From Nocardioides sp. LHD-245 (GTDB taxonomy: Bacteria > Actinomycetota > Actinomycetes > Propionibacteriales > Nocardioidaceae): 64,000 bases of DNA. The stretch is from contig NZ_JAVFWN010000009.1 in assembly GCF_030929495.1 (NCBI RefSeq), forward strand, positions 124,001 to 188,000, read 5' to 3'. Position numbers and translations under genes: made by a program. The notes under the pieces are model-generated. The model saw only the letters and a program-made list of their open reading frames with translations. It was not told where the DNA came from and did no database searches. Shown in pieces: positions 45,601 to 53,389 of the stretch. Numbering within the stretch: position 1 is the first letter of the stretch; each line of letters opens with the position of its first letter.

Positions 45601-46866
45601 GGCATCGTCGACCGTCGTGAGCGCTACTTCCGCAGCCAGGGCATCGACTCGATCGAGACCTACCGCAGCCGCCGCGCCCAGGGCCGGGCCGACGACGGGT
45701 ACGGCGACGTCTTCCTCGTCATCGACGGCTGGGGCACGCTGCGCTCCGACTTCGACGACCTGGAGCTGGAGATCCAGCAGCTCGCCGGACGCGGCCTCAC
45801 CTTCGGCCTGCACATCGTCACCGCCTCGACCCGCTGGCCCGACTTCCGCGCCGCCATGCGCGATCTGCTCGGCACCCGGCTCGAGCTCCGCCTCGGCGAC
45901 CCGATCGACTCCGAGATCGACCGCAAGGTCGCGGCGCTGGTGCCGGGCAACCGGCCCGGCCGCGGCCTGGTGCCCGGCAAGCTCCACTTCCTCGGTGCGC
46001 TCCCCCGCACCGACGGCAACGGGACGGCCGAGACCCTCGGCGACGGCGTCGACGCTCTGATCGCGGCGGTGACCGCCGCCTGGCGCGGCCCGGCCGGCCC
46101 GAAGCTGCGCCTGCTGCCCGACCGGATCACCCTGGACGAGGTGCGCGCCCAGGCCGGTACGCCGCCGCAGCGGCAGCTGCTCCTCGCCATCAACGAGAAG
46201 GAGCTGGCCCCGGTCGCTCTCGACGTCGACGCCGAGCCGCACCTGCTGCTCTTCGGCGACGGCAAGTCGGGCAAGAGCAACCTGCTGCGCACCTACTGCC
46301 AGGAGATCATGCGCACCCGGACCCCGGCCGAGGCCCAGATCGTGCTCGTCGACTATCGCCGCTCGCTGCTGGGTGAGGTCCCCGAGGAGTACCTCCTCAA
46401 CTACCTCACCTCCGCGACCCAGGCGCAGCCGGCGCTCAACGACCTGGCGACGTACCTCCAGAACCGGATCCCGGGCCCGGACGTCACCCCCGAGCAGCTG
46501 CGCAACCGGTCGTGGTGGACCGGGGCGGAGGTCTTCGTCGTGGTCGACGACTACGACCTGGTCGCGACCCAGCAGAGCTCGCCGGTCGCCCTCCTGCAGC
46601 CGTTGATGGCCCAGGCCCGCGACGTCGGCCTGCACATCGCCGTCGCCCGCCGCTCCGGCGGTGCGTCGCGGGCGCTCTACGAGCCGGTCATCCAGACCAT
46701 GCGGGACCTGGCGATGCCGGGCGTGCTGCTCTCCGGCAGCCGGGACGAGGGCGCACTGATCGGCAACCTGCGGCCGGGACCGGCCCAGCCGGGCCGCGGC
46801 AAGATGCTCACCCGCGACCGCGGGGCCGAGGTCGTGCAGCTGGCCTGGACCGATCCGTCACTGTGA
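42691..46866 (+). CDS. eccC: Type VII secretion ATPase EccC
   Basis: A 1391-aa FtsK/SpoIIIE-type motor. The first 85 residues are Gly/Pro-rich, followed by two membrane helices (about residues 90-140). Three ATPase domains have Walker A at G541-S548 (GATGSGKS), G903-S910 (GGPRSGKS) and G1189-S1196 (GDGKSGKS); domain 1 has Walker B LVVDEF with D658-E659. EccC recognises the secretion signal and powers export. All three domains are fused in one polypeptide, as in ESX-2/3/5-type rather than split ESX-1. The GTG at 42691 follows a GGGGGCGA ribosome-binding region. Confidence 0.95.
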   Translation: MTVGITPGGGPGMHRGTPGGPQGGLPGALPPGAPGGPPGRRVAPAAAPGSLTQRGNRGERPELPSGQLQLQPPPQLQPSEGAAGVAMNAIPMLGSLGSIVLVAGLGGAGGNQALRFIAAGMFLFATLGFIVVQIDRQRKQRQQQVTGSRTEYLRYLATVRKVARDAADQQRRALTWMHPAPTSLPSLAEDRTRVWERSSSDPAFLQVRYGVCAQPLALELLPPESAPIDEVDPASASALHRLLVVHRLQPDLPASIDLRAFDRIEVCGDEEEARSLARALLCSAATFQSPENLQVAVLADEATLAHWDWVKWLPHAHSQHQNDAVGPARMVTTSLSDLATMLPPDLSERPRFGADERPAIPHIILVTDGAELPPGNHLVPSDGLHGVTVIDLPARWGELDSPTALRLEIEDDARSAAAEHAETVPLVAVRLRTEPVRARADQCGAATAEALARRLTPLFTPSAGAAVGEEAAADLTGPTDFMDLLGLGDVHTFDPGTAWRARPARDRLRVPIGVGDTAGPIHLDIKESAQQGMGPHGLVIGATGSGKSEFLRTLVLGLAMTHSPEQLNMVLVDFKGGATFAGMAEMPHVSAVITNLAQELTLVDRMQDALSGEMVRRQELLREAGNFASIRDYEKARTSGDPAAAALTPLPSLFLVVDEFSEMLSAKPEFIDLFVAIGRLGRSLGLHLLLASQRLEEGRLRGLESHLSYRIGLRTFSAQESRAVLGVPDAYELPAVPGLGYLKPDPTTMTRFKAAYVSGPPEAGRRRVVRDSGGKVRGILPFTISEVQTFDEPEREDADQSGVPAAPVVEGSASLLDIAVTRMDGLGPAAHQVWLPPLDRPDTLDQLMPDLAPHPELGLVSLQWRGMGGLTVPLGTVDRPREQRRDTLTISLSGAAGHVAVVGGPRSGKSTLLRTVVTSLSLTTTPLESQFYVLDFGGGTFAPMTALPHVAGVGTRSEPEVVRRIVAEVRGIVDRRERYFRSQGIDSIETYRSRRAQGRADDGYGDVFLVIDGWGTLRSDFDDLELEIQQLAGRGLTFGLHIVTASTRWPDFRAAMRDLLGTRLELRLGDPIDSEIDRKVAALVPGNRPGRGLVPGKLHFLGALPRTDGNGTAETLGDGVDALIAAVTAAWRGPAGPKLRLLPDRITLDEVRAQAGTPPQRQLLLAINEKELAPVALDVDAEPHLLLFGDGKSGKSNLLRTYCQEIMRTRTPAEAQIVLVDYRRSLLGEVPEEYLLNYLTSATQAQPALNDLATYLQNRIPGPDVTPEQLRNRSWWTGAEVFVVVDDYDLVATQQSSPVALLQPLMAQARDVGLHIAVARRSGGASRALYEPVIQTMRDLAMPGVLLSGSRDEGALIGNLRPGPAQPGRGKMLTRDRGAEVVQLAWTDPSL

Positions 46867-46875
46867 GCGCGGGCA

Positions 46876-46913
46876 GCTGCAGGAATCACCACTTAAGCGG
46901 CGACTCCTGCAGC
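46876..46913. terminator. Bidirectional hairpin between eccC and the YibE/F gene
   Basis: Arms 46876-46890 and 46899-46913 pair at 13 of 15 positions (9 outer bp perfect, GCTGCAGGA/TCCTGCAGC). The right arm overlaps the 3' end of the YibE/F coding sequence. Confidence 0.65.
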
Positions 46914-48167
46914 AGGCTCAGGCTCGTCAGACGACCGGGGCGCGGCGATGAGCGCGGCGATCGCGGTGGTGACCGGGACCGCGAGGACCAGGCCGATCGA
47001 GGTGACCAGCGTGCGGATCACCTCCTCGGCGAGCTGCTCGGTCGAGATCAGGTCGATCAGCGGGCGGTCGTAGACGCGCAGCAGCATCAGCAGGATGAGC
47101 GCCGTGCCGACGTAGGCGAAGACGATGGTGTAGATCGTCGAGGCGATGTGGTCGCGGCCGATCCGCATGGCACTGGTGAAGACCGCCGTGCGCGACGCCT
47201 GCGGGCTGGCGGCACGCAGCTCCCAGACAGCCGAGGCCTGGGTGATGGTGACGTCGTTGAGGACGCCGAGCCCGGCGATGACGAGCGCGCAGCCCAGCAG
47301 CGCCTGGAAGTCGAGTGCTCCGAAGGAGGCCAGGATCGCTCCGGTCTCGTCGCTGATGCCCGTCAGCCGGGCGTCGCCGATCGCGACGACGCCGATGCCG
47401 GCGGTCAGCACGATGCCGAGCAGGGTCCCGGCCAGGGCGGTGCTCGTGCGCAGCGAGAAGCCGTGCGTCGTGTAGAGGACGACGAACATGATCGCGGTCG
47501 CGCTGGTCAGCGCCACCCCGACGCCCGAGGCACCGGCCAGCAGCGCCGGCAGCATCCACCACCACACGACGAGCCCGCCGAACGCCAGCCCGATCAGGCC
47601 GAGGAGCCCGCGCCAGCGGGCGACCGCGAGCACCACCGCGACGAAGAGCACGCTGAGCCAGACCAGCGTTCCGTAGCGCTCGGTGGCGAAATAGGAGTAC
47701 GACGCGCCCTGGTCCGGCGCCTCCTCGGGGGCCGGCGTGCGCAGCAGCTCGACGCGGTCGCCCTTCGCGAGCCCGGACTCGACGACCTCGGGGGGCACGT
47801 CGAGACGGACCGGCTCGTCCTCGCCGTCGACCAGGACGGTCACGGTGCTGCAGCCGGAGCCGTCGGGGAGCCCGGTCCGGCCCGTGCATCGCTCGGCCAC
47901 GGCGACCACCTCACCGGACGGGAAGGTCACGCCGGGAGCGGCGAACTGGGCCGCGGCACCGCCGTTCTCGGCGCTGCGGGCCGCGGCGTCGCCCGGCGGC
48001 CACCAGATCGCGAGGCCGGCCACCGTGCCGATCAGGGCGAGGGCCAGCGCCGCGAGCAGGACGGCCCGGGCCGTCGTACCGACCTGGATCTGGTCCTCGG
48101 GACCGCGGTCCGCCCGGTGGGAGTGGCCGTGCCCATGTCCGTGTCCCCGGCCCCGGTGGCTGCTCAC
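46893..48167 (-). CDS. YibE/F-family membrane protein with His-rich N-terminus
   Basis: A 424-aa protein. The N-terminus is a GHGHGHGHSH stretch (residues 8-17), then a membrane helix (about 33-55), an extracellular domain with a likely disulfide (ERCTGRTGLPDGSGCSTV), and about seven more helices in the YibE/F domain. Transport function is assumed for the family but the substrate is not established. The His cluster and the nearby Zur-type box suggest a metal link, as inference. GTG start at 48167. Divergent from the G3E GTPase gene and convergent with eccC. Confidence 0.85.
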   Translation of the reverse strand: MSSHRGRGHGHGHGHSHRADRGPEDQIQVGTTARAVLLAALALALIGTVAGLAIWWPPGDAAARSAENGGAAAQFAAPGVTFPSGEVVAVAERCTGRTGLPDGSGCSTVTVLVDGEDEPVRLDVPPEVVESGLAKGDRVELLRTPAPEEAPDQGASYSYFATERYGTLVWLSVLFVAVVLAVARWRGLLGLIGLAFGGLVVWWWMLPALLAGASGVGVALTSATAIMFVVLYTTHGFSLRTSTALAGTLLGIVLTAGIGVVAIGDARLTGISDETGAILASFGALDFQALLGCALVIAGLGVLNDVTITQASAVWELRAASPQASRTAVFTSAMRIGRDHIASTIYTIVFAYVGTALILLMLLRVYDRPLIDLISTEQLAEEVIRTLVTSIGLVLAVPVTTAIAALIAAPRSSDEPEPAAGVAA

Positions 48168-48197
48168 GCGGATACCCTGCCACGACCGGCCCTGATA

Positions 48198-48212
48198 TGA
48201 GAATCGTTGTCA
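48198..48212. promoter_or_regulatory. Zur-type box 1, TGAGAATCGTTGTCA
   Basis: Fits TGAnAATnnTTnTCA. It ends 2 bases before the -10 hexamer (48215-48220) of the G3E GTPase gene, an ideal repressor position; it could also affect the divergent YibE/F gene. Confidence 0.75.
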
Positions 48213-48214
48213 AC

Positions 48215-48220
48215 TAGGCT
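48215..48220 (+). promoter_or_regulatory. Leaderless promoter -10 (TAGGCT) of the G3E GTPase gene
   Basis: TAGGCT, 6 bases, GTG at 48227; directly downstream of Zur box 1. Confidence 0.55.
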
Positions 48221-48226
48221 GGGGCC

Positions 48227-49273
48227 GTGAGCCCGCACGTGCCCGTGACCGTCCTCACCGGACACCTCGGCGCGGGCAAGACGACCCTGCTCAACCGGCT
48301 GCTGCGCCGGCCCGGCGCACGGATCGGCGTGATCGTCAACGACTTCGGCGCGATCAACATCGACGCCGCCCTGGTCACCGGGCAGGTCGACGAGCCGGTG
48401 TCGATCGCCGGCGGCTGCCTGTGCTGCCTCGAGGACGTGTCGGGACTGGACGCCGCCCTGGAGCGGCTCGCCCATCCCCGGCTCGCGCTCGACGCCATCG
48501 TGATCGAGGCGAGTGGGCTGGCCGAGCCGGGGGCGCTGGCGCAGCTCGTCCACGCCAGCGCCGCACCACGGATCCGCCCCGGCGGAGTGGTCGACGTGGT
48601 CGACGCGGTCGAGTACTTCACGACGGTCGACGACGGCGGCATGCCGCCCGCACGGTTCTCGGTCGCGACGCTCGTCGTGCTCAACAAGGTGGATCTGCTG
48701 CCACCGGCGACCAGGGACGCCACGCTCACGGCGATCGAGGACCGGGTGCGCGAGGTCAACCCGGCCGCACAGGTCGTGCGCACCTCCCGCGGCCGGATCG
48801 ATCCCGCGCTCCTCCACGACGTGGCGTTGGCCGAGGACCCGCCGGACCAGCTCCCGCTCGCGGCCCTGCTCCGCGCCGAGCGGGCCACGCAGGACGCGGA
48901 CGGGGACACGCACGACCATGTCCACGCCGCCTCGGCATCCGCGCGCAGGGACGGCGCGGTGGACGCCGGGCGGATCGTCGATCTGCTCCTCGACCCACCC
49001 GTCGGCGCCTACCGGATCAAGGGGACGATCGCGGTCGACGCCGGCCGGCACCGCAGGGGGTACGTCGTCCACGTGGTCGGCAGCCAGGTCCACGTCGCCA
49101 CCCTGCGCCCCGCCCCAGACGTCAGCGAGCTGGTCGCGATCGGGATCGGCCTGGACGCCGGCGCCGCGCGGGCCCGGCTCGAGGACGCGCTCGCGTCGAC
49201 GGCCGGGCAGCCCGGCGGCGACGGCCGGCGGCGCCTCGAGCGACTCCGGCGGCTCACCAGCTCGACGTCGTGA
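48227..49273 (+). CDS. CobW/ZNG-type G3E GTPase, zinc metallochaperone
   Basis: A 348-aa G3E GTPase. Walker [10 protein letters not shown] is near residues 12-20, the metal motif CxCC appears as GGCLCC near residues 64-69, and the base-specificity motif is NKVD. A His-rich stretch DGDTHDHVH lies near residues 225-233. The C-terminal CobW_C domain is present. Zinc-transferase GTPases of this family load zinc into client proteins under scarcity. Control by Zur is supported by box 1. The 3' end overlaps the convergent rpsN gene by 20 bases. Confidence 0.9.
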   Translation: MSPHVPVTVLTGHLGAGKTTLLNRLLRRPGARIGVIVNDFGAINIDAALVTGQVDEPVSIAGGCLCCLEDVSGLDAALERLAHPRLALDAIVIEASGLAEPGALAQLVHASAAPRIRPGGVVDVVDAVEYFTTVDDGGMPPARFSVATLVVLNKVDLLPPATRDATLTAIEDRVREVNPAAQVVRTSRGRIDPALLHDVALAEDPPDQLPLAALLRAERATQDADGDTHDHVHAASASARRDGAVDAGRIVDLLLDPPVGAYRIKGTIAVDAGRHRRGYVVHVVGSQVHVATLRPAPDVSELVAIGIGLDAGAARARLEDALASTAGQPGGDGRRRLERLRRLTSSTS

Positions 49274-49559
49274 TCCCCGGCAGCTCGCCACGGTGGGCGA
49301 GCTCGCGGAACCGGATCCGGGACAGTCCGGCCTTGCGCAGGTAGCCGCGCGGGCGGCCGTCGACCTGGTCGCGGTTGCGCAACCGGACCGGCGAGGCGTC
49401 CCGCGGCAGTCGGGCCAGGGCCCGGACCGCCGCGGCCAGCTCGGCCGAGCCGGGCTCGGCACGACGGACCCGCTCCTTGAGGGCGGCCCGGCGCCCGGCG
49501 TACCGCTCGACGGTGGCCCGACGCTTGGCCTCGGCCGCGATCTTGCTCTGCTTGGCCAT
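49254..49559 (-). CDS. rpsN: Ribosomal protein uS14, zinc-free (C-minus) form
   Basis: A 101-aa uS14 beginning [14 protein letters not shown] with the conserved RxxxRxFGLSRI-like region ([25 protein letters not shown]). It has no cysteine, unlike the 61-aa zinc-ribbon form, so it is the long zinc-independent version. In zinc starvation it replaces the zinc protein in the small subunit. Last gene of the rpmB-rpmG-rpsN operon; 2 bases after rpmG. Confidence 0.95.
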   Translation of the reverse strand: MAKQSKIAAEAKRRATVERYAGRRAALKERVRRAEPGSAELAAAVRALARLPRDASPVRLRNRDQVDGRPRGYLRKAGLSRIRFRELAHRGELPGITTSSW

Positions 49560-49561
49560 CC

Positions 49562-49741
49562 TCAGCGCTCCTCACGGAAGTCGACGTGGCGGCGCAGGAC
49601 CGGGTCGTACTTGCGCAGCGTCAGGCGGTCGGGGTCGTTGCGCCGGTTCTTCCTCGTGACGTAGGTATAGCCGGTGCCGCCGCTCGAGCGGAGCTTGACG
49701 ATCGGGCGGACCTCGGATCCTCGGCCCTTCGATCCAGCCAT
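49562..49741 (-). CDS. rpmG: Ribosomal protein bL33, zinc-free form
   Basis: A 59-aa bL33 with the segments [25 protein letters not shown] and [18 protein letters not shown]. The two CxxC pairs of the zinc form are absent. Middle gene of the Zur-controlled operon, starting 1 base before the rpmB stop region ends. Too short and too GC-rich to be seen easily except by homology. Confidence 0.95.
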   Translation of the reverse strand: MAGSKGRGSEVRPIVKLRSSGGTGYTYVTRKNRRNDPDRLTLRKYDPVLRRHVDFREER

Positions 49742-49742
49742 G

Positions 49743-49979
49743 TCAGAGCCTCTCCCCTCGGGCGCGGAGCTCGGCCACGACGGACTCGATCCCCCGCTGG
49801 TCGATGGTCTTGACCCCGCGGGCGGAGACCCGCAGCGTCACCTTCCGTCCGAGGGACGGCACCCAGTAGCGCTTGCGCTGGATGTTGACGTCGAAACGGC
49901 GTCGGGTACGCCGGTGCGAGTGCGAGACGTTGTTACCGAAGGCCGGTCGCGCGCCGGTGACCTGGCACACCTGGGACAT
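49743..49979 (-). CDS. rpmB: Ribosomal protein bL28, zinc-free form
   Basis: A 78-aa bL28. The N-terminus reads [21 protein letters not shown]; one Cys of the first zinc pair remains, the second is lost, and no later pair exists, so zinc cannot be bound normally. The ATG at 49979 is preferred over the upstream in-frame ATG because AAGGAG lies 6 bases before it. First gene of the minus-strand C-minus operon, 35 bases from Zur box 2. Confidence 0.93.
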   Translation of the reverse strand: MSQVCQVTGARPAFGNNVSHSHRRTRRRFDVNIQRKRYWVPSLGRKVTLRVSARGVKTIDQRGIESVVAELRARGERL

Positions 49980-50013
49980 CGTCTTCTCCTTCTCTCGGAG
50001 CATGTGTCATGAT

Positions 50014-50028
50014 TGAGAACGATTCTCA
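50014..50028. promoter_or_regulatory. Zur-type box 2, TGAGAACGATTCTCA
   Basis: Perfect arms TGAGAA/TTCTCA. Lies between the two divergent C-minus ribosomal operons (35 bases from rpmB, 25 from rpmE2), so one box can repress both. Confidence 0.85.
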
Positions 50029-50052
50029 TTCTAATCACGAAGGGCACAGGAG

Positions 50053-50322
50053 ATGAAACAGGGCATCCACCCCGAGTACGGACCGGTCGCCTTCCGCGAT
50101 CGCGCCACCGGTGACGTCGTCCTGACGCGGTCGACGCTGGCCGCGCGGACGGACGGGCCCACGATCGGGCTCGACGGACGGACCTACCCGGTCGTCGACG
50201 TCGACGTGAGCGTGCACAGCCACCCGTTCTGGACCGGCCAGGGCCGGGTCGTCGACAGCGAGGGTCGGGTCGAGGCCTTCGAGCGCCGCTACGGCCGGCG
50301 CAACGTCGAGGAGCGGCCATGA
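50053..50322 (+). CDS. rpmE2: Ribosomal protein bL31, type B (zinc-free)
   Basis: An 89-aa bL31B with MKQGIHPEYGPVAFRDRATGD and the late HPFWTGQGRVVDSEGRVEAFERRYG, and no cysteine. Type B is the Zur-repressed replacement of zinc-binding bL31. Start ATG 50053; GAAGGG 8 bases upstream is the better ribosome-binding site, since AGGAG touches the ATG. Its stop overlaps the next start (ATGA). Confidence 0.95.
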   Translation: MKQGIHPEYGPVAFRDRATGDVVLTRSTLAARTDGPTIGLDGRTYPVVDVDVSVHSHPFWTGQGRVVDSEGRVEAFERRYGRRNVEERP

Positions 50323-51383
50323 GGGTGCCTGTCGTCCTCCTCTCCGGCGTCGACCCGGACGCGATGGCCACCACGATGGTGAGCCTGCAGTTCGGCCTGC
50401 CCGACGCCGTCGCCGTACGGCACGAGATCGATCCGGAGCGCGGTCTGCTCACCCGCACGGTCAGCGACCTGTCCGGCGTCGTGGAGACCCACGAGTCGCT
50501 GCTGGAGCACGCCTGTGTCACCTGCGCCATCCGCGAGGACATCGTGCCGACGCTGGAGCGGCTCGCCCGCGACGGCCGCTGGCACAGCATCGTGGCCCAC
50601 CTGCCGGTCGGGGCCGAGGCCGGCCACCTGTGCTCGGTCCTGACCTGGGACACCCGGCTCGCCCGCTTCCTGCGGATCTCGACGGTGGTCACCGCGCTCG
50701 GCGCGCGCCATCCGGTGCGCGACCTGCTCGGCGACGACCTCCTCGCCGACCGCGGGCACCATTGCGCACCCGACGACCGCCGCGGCGTCGGCGAGGTGCT
50801 GGCCGCGATGGTCGAGTACGCCGACGTGCTGACCTTCGACGACGACGTCGACCCGGTCGCACGCGGCCTGGTCGAGACCCTCGCCCGTCCGGGTGTCGCG
50901 CTGCTCGAAGGCGGCCACGGCCTCGAGAGCCAGCAGCTCCTCGGGAGCCTGCACCAACGCGGACACAGCGACGCGTGGCTCAGCCCGACCCGGTCCGAGG
51001 CGCTGCCCGACGTCATGACCGAGGGCGTGTGGCAGGTGGACCTGCAGTCGCTGCGGCCCTTCCACCCCGACCGTCTGCTGGAGTCCCTCGAGCTGATCGG
51101 CGGCGGCACGCACCGCTCTCGGGGCTGCTTCTGGCTGCCGACCCGGCCCGGACGCGCGGTGGAGTGGGACGGCGCGGGCGGCCAGCTCAGCATCGGCGAC
51201 CACGCCGGCTGGGGCCGGCGGACCCCGTTCACCAGGATCGTGCTCACCGGCGTCGGCGCGGCCCCCGCGCACCTGCGGCCGGCCTTCGCGGACCTGCTGG
51301 TCGCCGAGGGCGAGCGCGGCTCCTGGTCCGTCGGCGAGGACGGCTTCGAGCCCTGGCTCGGGCCGATCCGGGAGGTGGCCTGA
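50319..51383 (+). CDS. P-loop-less CobW-like protein, possible Mrf homologue
   Basis: A 354-aa protein aligned in order with G3E GTPases, but the Walker A position reads [14 protein letters not shown], so no GTP-binding loop remains. The metal motif is changed from CxCC to CVTCAIRED. The C-terminal CobW_C domain ([22 protein letters not shown]) is intact. Mycobacterial C-minus operons contain a CobW-like protein, Mrf, that recruits the hibernation factor Mpy to zinc-poor ribosomes; position between bL31B and bL32 fits such a role. That is inference. Alternatively it is an inactive zinc chaperone. Confidence 0.75.
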   Translation: MRVPVVLLSGVDPDAMATTMVSLQFGLPDAVAVRHEIDPERGLLTRTVSDLSGVVETHESLLEHACVTCAIREDIVPTLERLARDGRWHSIVAHLPVGAEAGHLCSVLTWDTRLARFLRISTVVTALGARHPVRDLLGDDLLADRGHHCAPDDRRGVGEVLAAMVEYADVLTFDDDVDPVARGLVETLARPGVALLEGGHGLESQQLLGSLHQRGHSDAWLSPTRSEALPDVMTEGVWQVDLQSLRPFHPDRLLESLELIGGGTHRSRGCFWLPTRPGRAVEWDGAGGQLSIGDHAGWGRRTPFTRIVLTGVGAAPAHLRPAFADLLVAEGERGSWSVGEDGFEPWLGPIREVA

Positions 51384-51384
51384 C

Positions 51385-51573
51385 ATGGCAGTGCCGAAGC
51401 GCCGTACGTCGCGCAGCCGGAGCCGGCACCGCCGGGCGCAGTGGCAGGCGACCGCGCCGGACCTGGTGCCGGTGACCATCGACGGTCGCACCCACCGGGT
51501 GCCGCGGCGGCTGATCGGCGCCGTCATGGACGGGCTGGTCGATCCGGAGACCGGACGGAGGACGAGGCGATGA
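51385..51573 (+). CDS. rpmF: Ribosomal protein bL32, zinc-free form
   Basis: A 62-aa bL32 starting [20 protein letters not shown], with no cysteine where the zinc form has two pairs. Good ribosome-binding site (GGAGG, 9 bases upstream). Starts 1 base after the CobW-like stop and overlaps rpmJ (ATGA). Confidence 0.95.
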   Translation: MAVPKRRTSRSRSRHRRAQWQATAPDLVPVTIDGRTHRVPRRLIGAVMDGLVDPETGRRTRR

Positions 51574-51692
51574 AGGTACGCAACTCGATCCGGTCGCTGA
51601 AGCGTCAACCGGGCGCCCAGGTGGTCCGCCGGCGTGGGCGGATCTACGTGATCAACAAGCAGAACCCGCGGATGAAGGGCCGCCAGGGCTGA
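51570..51692 (+). CDS. rpmJ: Ribosomal protein bL36, zinc-free form
   Basis: A 40-aa bL36 ([20 protein letters not shown] at the N-terminus). The C-x2-C-x12-C-x4-H zinc site is absent, so this is the replacement form. Last gene of the plus-strand C-minus operon. Confidence 0.95.
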   Translation: MKVRNSIRSLKRQPGAQVVRRRGRIYVINKQNPRMKGRQG

Positions 51693-51759
51693 CCCGGGCC
51701 CGGTCCTCGGGTACCTGAGGACGGCACCCGAGACCGATGTCCGGCACGATCGGCCGACC

Positions 51760-51765
51760 TAGCGT
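51760..51765 (+). promoter_or_regulatory. Leaderless promoter -10 (TAGCGT) of the VanZ-like gene
   Basis: TAGCGT, 7 bases, ATG at 51773. Confidence 0.45.
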
Positions 51766-51772
51766 CGAGAGC

Positions 51773-52225
51773 ATGATCCGTCGTCCCCTCGCCGCCGTCC
51801 TGCTGGCCTGCTACTCCGTCGTCGTCGCCCGGCTCACCCTCGCCGACCCGGCGGCGGGCCGCTGGGCCTTCGAGCTGGCCGACGCGGCCGCATGGCGGGC
51901 CAGCGACGGCCGGCTCGAGTGGAGCGAGACCGAGGTGATCGCGAACGTCGCACTCTTCGTACCGGCGGGCTTCCTGCTCGCGGTCCTGCTCGGCCGGCCG
52001 CTGCTCGCGGTGGCCGTGACGGTGCTCGCGTCGGCCTGCATCGAGCTGGCGCAGCAGCGGTTCCTCCCCACCCGGGTGCCGTCGCTGGCCGACGTCTGGC
52101 ACAACGGTCTCGGCGGCCTGATCGGGGCGGTCCTCGCCGCTCCGTTCAGCCAGGTCGGCGCCCGCGCGGCCGGTCGGCGCAGTCGCCGCGCCGGATCCGT
52201 GGCTCAGCGCGCTGGGCAGTACTGA
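51773..52225 (+). CDS. VanZ-like family membrane protein
   Basis: A 150-aa protein with about four hydrophobic segments and the VanZ-like pattern NVALFVPAGFLLAVLLGRPL ... CIELAQQRFLPTRVPSLADVWHNGLGGLIGA. VanZ-like proteins relate to glycopeptide (teicoplanin) tolerance in enterococci, but most chromosomal members have no known function. The ATG at 51773 is chosen from the leaderless promoter. No Zur box is nearby. The 3' end overlaps the convergent gene by 22 bases. Confidence 0.82.
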   Translation: MIRRPLAAVLLACYSVVVARLTLADPAAGRWAFELADAAAWRASDGRLEWSETEVIANVALFVPAGFLLAVLLGRPLLAVAVTVLASACIELAQQRFLPTRVPSLADVWHNGLGGLIGAVLAAPFSQVGARAAGRRSRRAGSVAQRAGQY

Positions 52226-52716
52226 GCGAGCCAGTCACCGAAGGCGCCGACCACCCCCGACACCGAGGTCGCCCGCCCGTCGTCCTCCAGCGCGCCCGGA
52301 ACGGCGTCGCCGGGGAGCGTGTCTCCCAGGGAGTCGTAGACACCGGAGATCTCGATGCGATAGCCGGTGCGTACCAGCGGGCTCATCGACGCCGGTACGC
52401 CGGTCGCGACCAGGTCCGCCGCGGCGGCGGCCAGCTCCTGGGCGCCGGTCTCGCCCGGCTGGGCGAGGTGCTGCCCCTGCGCCGCGGCGAGCCGGCGGTA
52501 GCCCGCACAGAACGCGTCGTCGCTCGGAACCGGCGCGGCCGCCGGCGGCCCCTCCGACAGCCCCTCTGACAGCCCCTCCGCCACCCCGGCCGTCGCCCCG
52601 GCCCCGTCGTCTCCCCCGTCGCGTCGACCGAGGACCAGCAGGAGCACCAGGACGGCGACCAGGACCATCGCGAGCGCCCAGCGGGACAGGCCCCGCACGG
52701 GAGCCTGCTCACTCAT
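52204..52716 (-). CDS. Membrane-anchored protein of unknown function
   Basis: A 170-aa protein with a single N-terminal membrane helix (residues 13-30) and a Gly/Ala/Glu-rich linker with the short repeat EGLSEGLSEG, then a helical domain with two Cys (AFCAGYRRL near residue 69 and QYCPAR at the end) that could pair. No family recognised. It overlaps the TIGR03943-type gene by 8 bases and ends the permease operon, so it may serve the same metal-related process. Confidence 0.7.
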   Translation of the reverse strand: MSEQAPVRGLSRWALAMVLVAVLVLLLVLGRRDGGDDGAGATAGVAEGLSEGLSEGPPAAAPVPSDDAFCAGYRRLAAAQGQHLAQPGETGAQELAAAAADLVATGVPASMSPLVRTGYRIEISGVYDSLGDTLPGDAVPGALEDDGRATSVSGVVGAFGDWLAQYCPAR

Positions 52717-53389
52717 AGGGCCGCTTCGGGGCCGCGGTCGGAACCACCTCGGCGACCTCGAGGACCGGCGCGTCGGTGGCGCCGATGCCCTCGCCGGTGC
52801 CGCTCACCCAGGTCCCGACGACCTCGACCCACTGCTCCTCGGCCGGCACCTCGGAGCCGTCGGGCCCGGCGGCGCGGACCCGGAAGGCGAGCGCGTCCGC
52901 CGCGCAGCAGCTGATCGAGAGCCGGGTGACGTACCACCCCTCGTCGTCACGGGTGACGAAGCCGACCAGCCGGACCTGGCGATCGGTCAGCACCTCGGGG
53001 TACACCGAGGCGTAGGCGACGAACTCCGAGACCAGCATGTCGTTCACCTCGCCCGTGGGCAGGGGCGCCACCGCGGCCTTGTCGAGCCGCACCGCGGCCA
53101 CGTCGTTCGCGCGGCGCTCCGCGACGTAGGCGCCGAGGGCCGGGGGCTGGACGACGAAGGCGACCACGACCGGGAGCAGGAGGGCCCACACCGCGGGCGA
53201 CGCCTGATCGTCGTCGTGGCTGCGGCTGAACACCGCGAGGAAGGCGAGCGCCACCATCGCGACACCGCTGACGACGAGCGGCCACTTCATCCAGTCGTTG
53301 ACGTAGCGGGCGTACTCGTCGGTGGCGCCCACCCGCAGGGCGACCGCGCCGATCGCGGCGAGGACGACGGCCTGAGCGTTGCGGTTCAC
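52709..53389 (-). CDS. TIGR03943-family membrane protein
   Basis: A 226-aa protein with an N-terminal membrane pair (residues 8-60), a third helix near 70-90 and an extracellular domain (FVTRDDEGWYVTRLSISCCAADA) whose SCCAAD motif is the hallmark of the TIGR03943/YcgQ group. In Bacillus, YcgQ partners the permease YcgR and is Zur-regulated. The GTG at 53389 overlaps the permease stop (GTGA). Probably forms a transport complex with the permease. Confidence 0.88.
   Translation of the reverse strand: MNRNAQAVVLAAIGAVALRVGATDEYARYVNDWMKWPLVVSGVAMVALAFLAVFSRSHDDDQASPAVWALLLPVVVAFVVQPPALGAYVAERRANDVAAVRLDKAAVAPLPTGEVNDMLVSEFVAYASVYPEVLTDRQVRLVGFVTRDDEGWYVTRLSISCCAADALAFRVRAAGPDGSEVPAEEQWVEVVGTWVSGTGEGIGATDAPVLEVAEVVPTAAPKRPYE

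Noticed and set aside
50319..51383. CobW-like gene as a pseudogene
   Set aside because: The frame is intact, overlaps its neighbours in an operon and keeps the C-terminal domain; loss of the P-loop alone is not decay.
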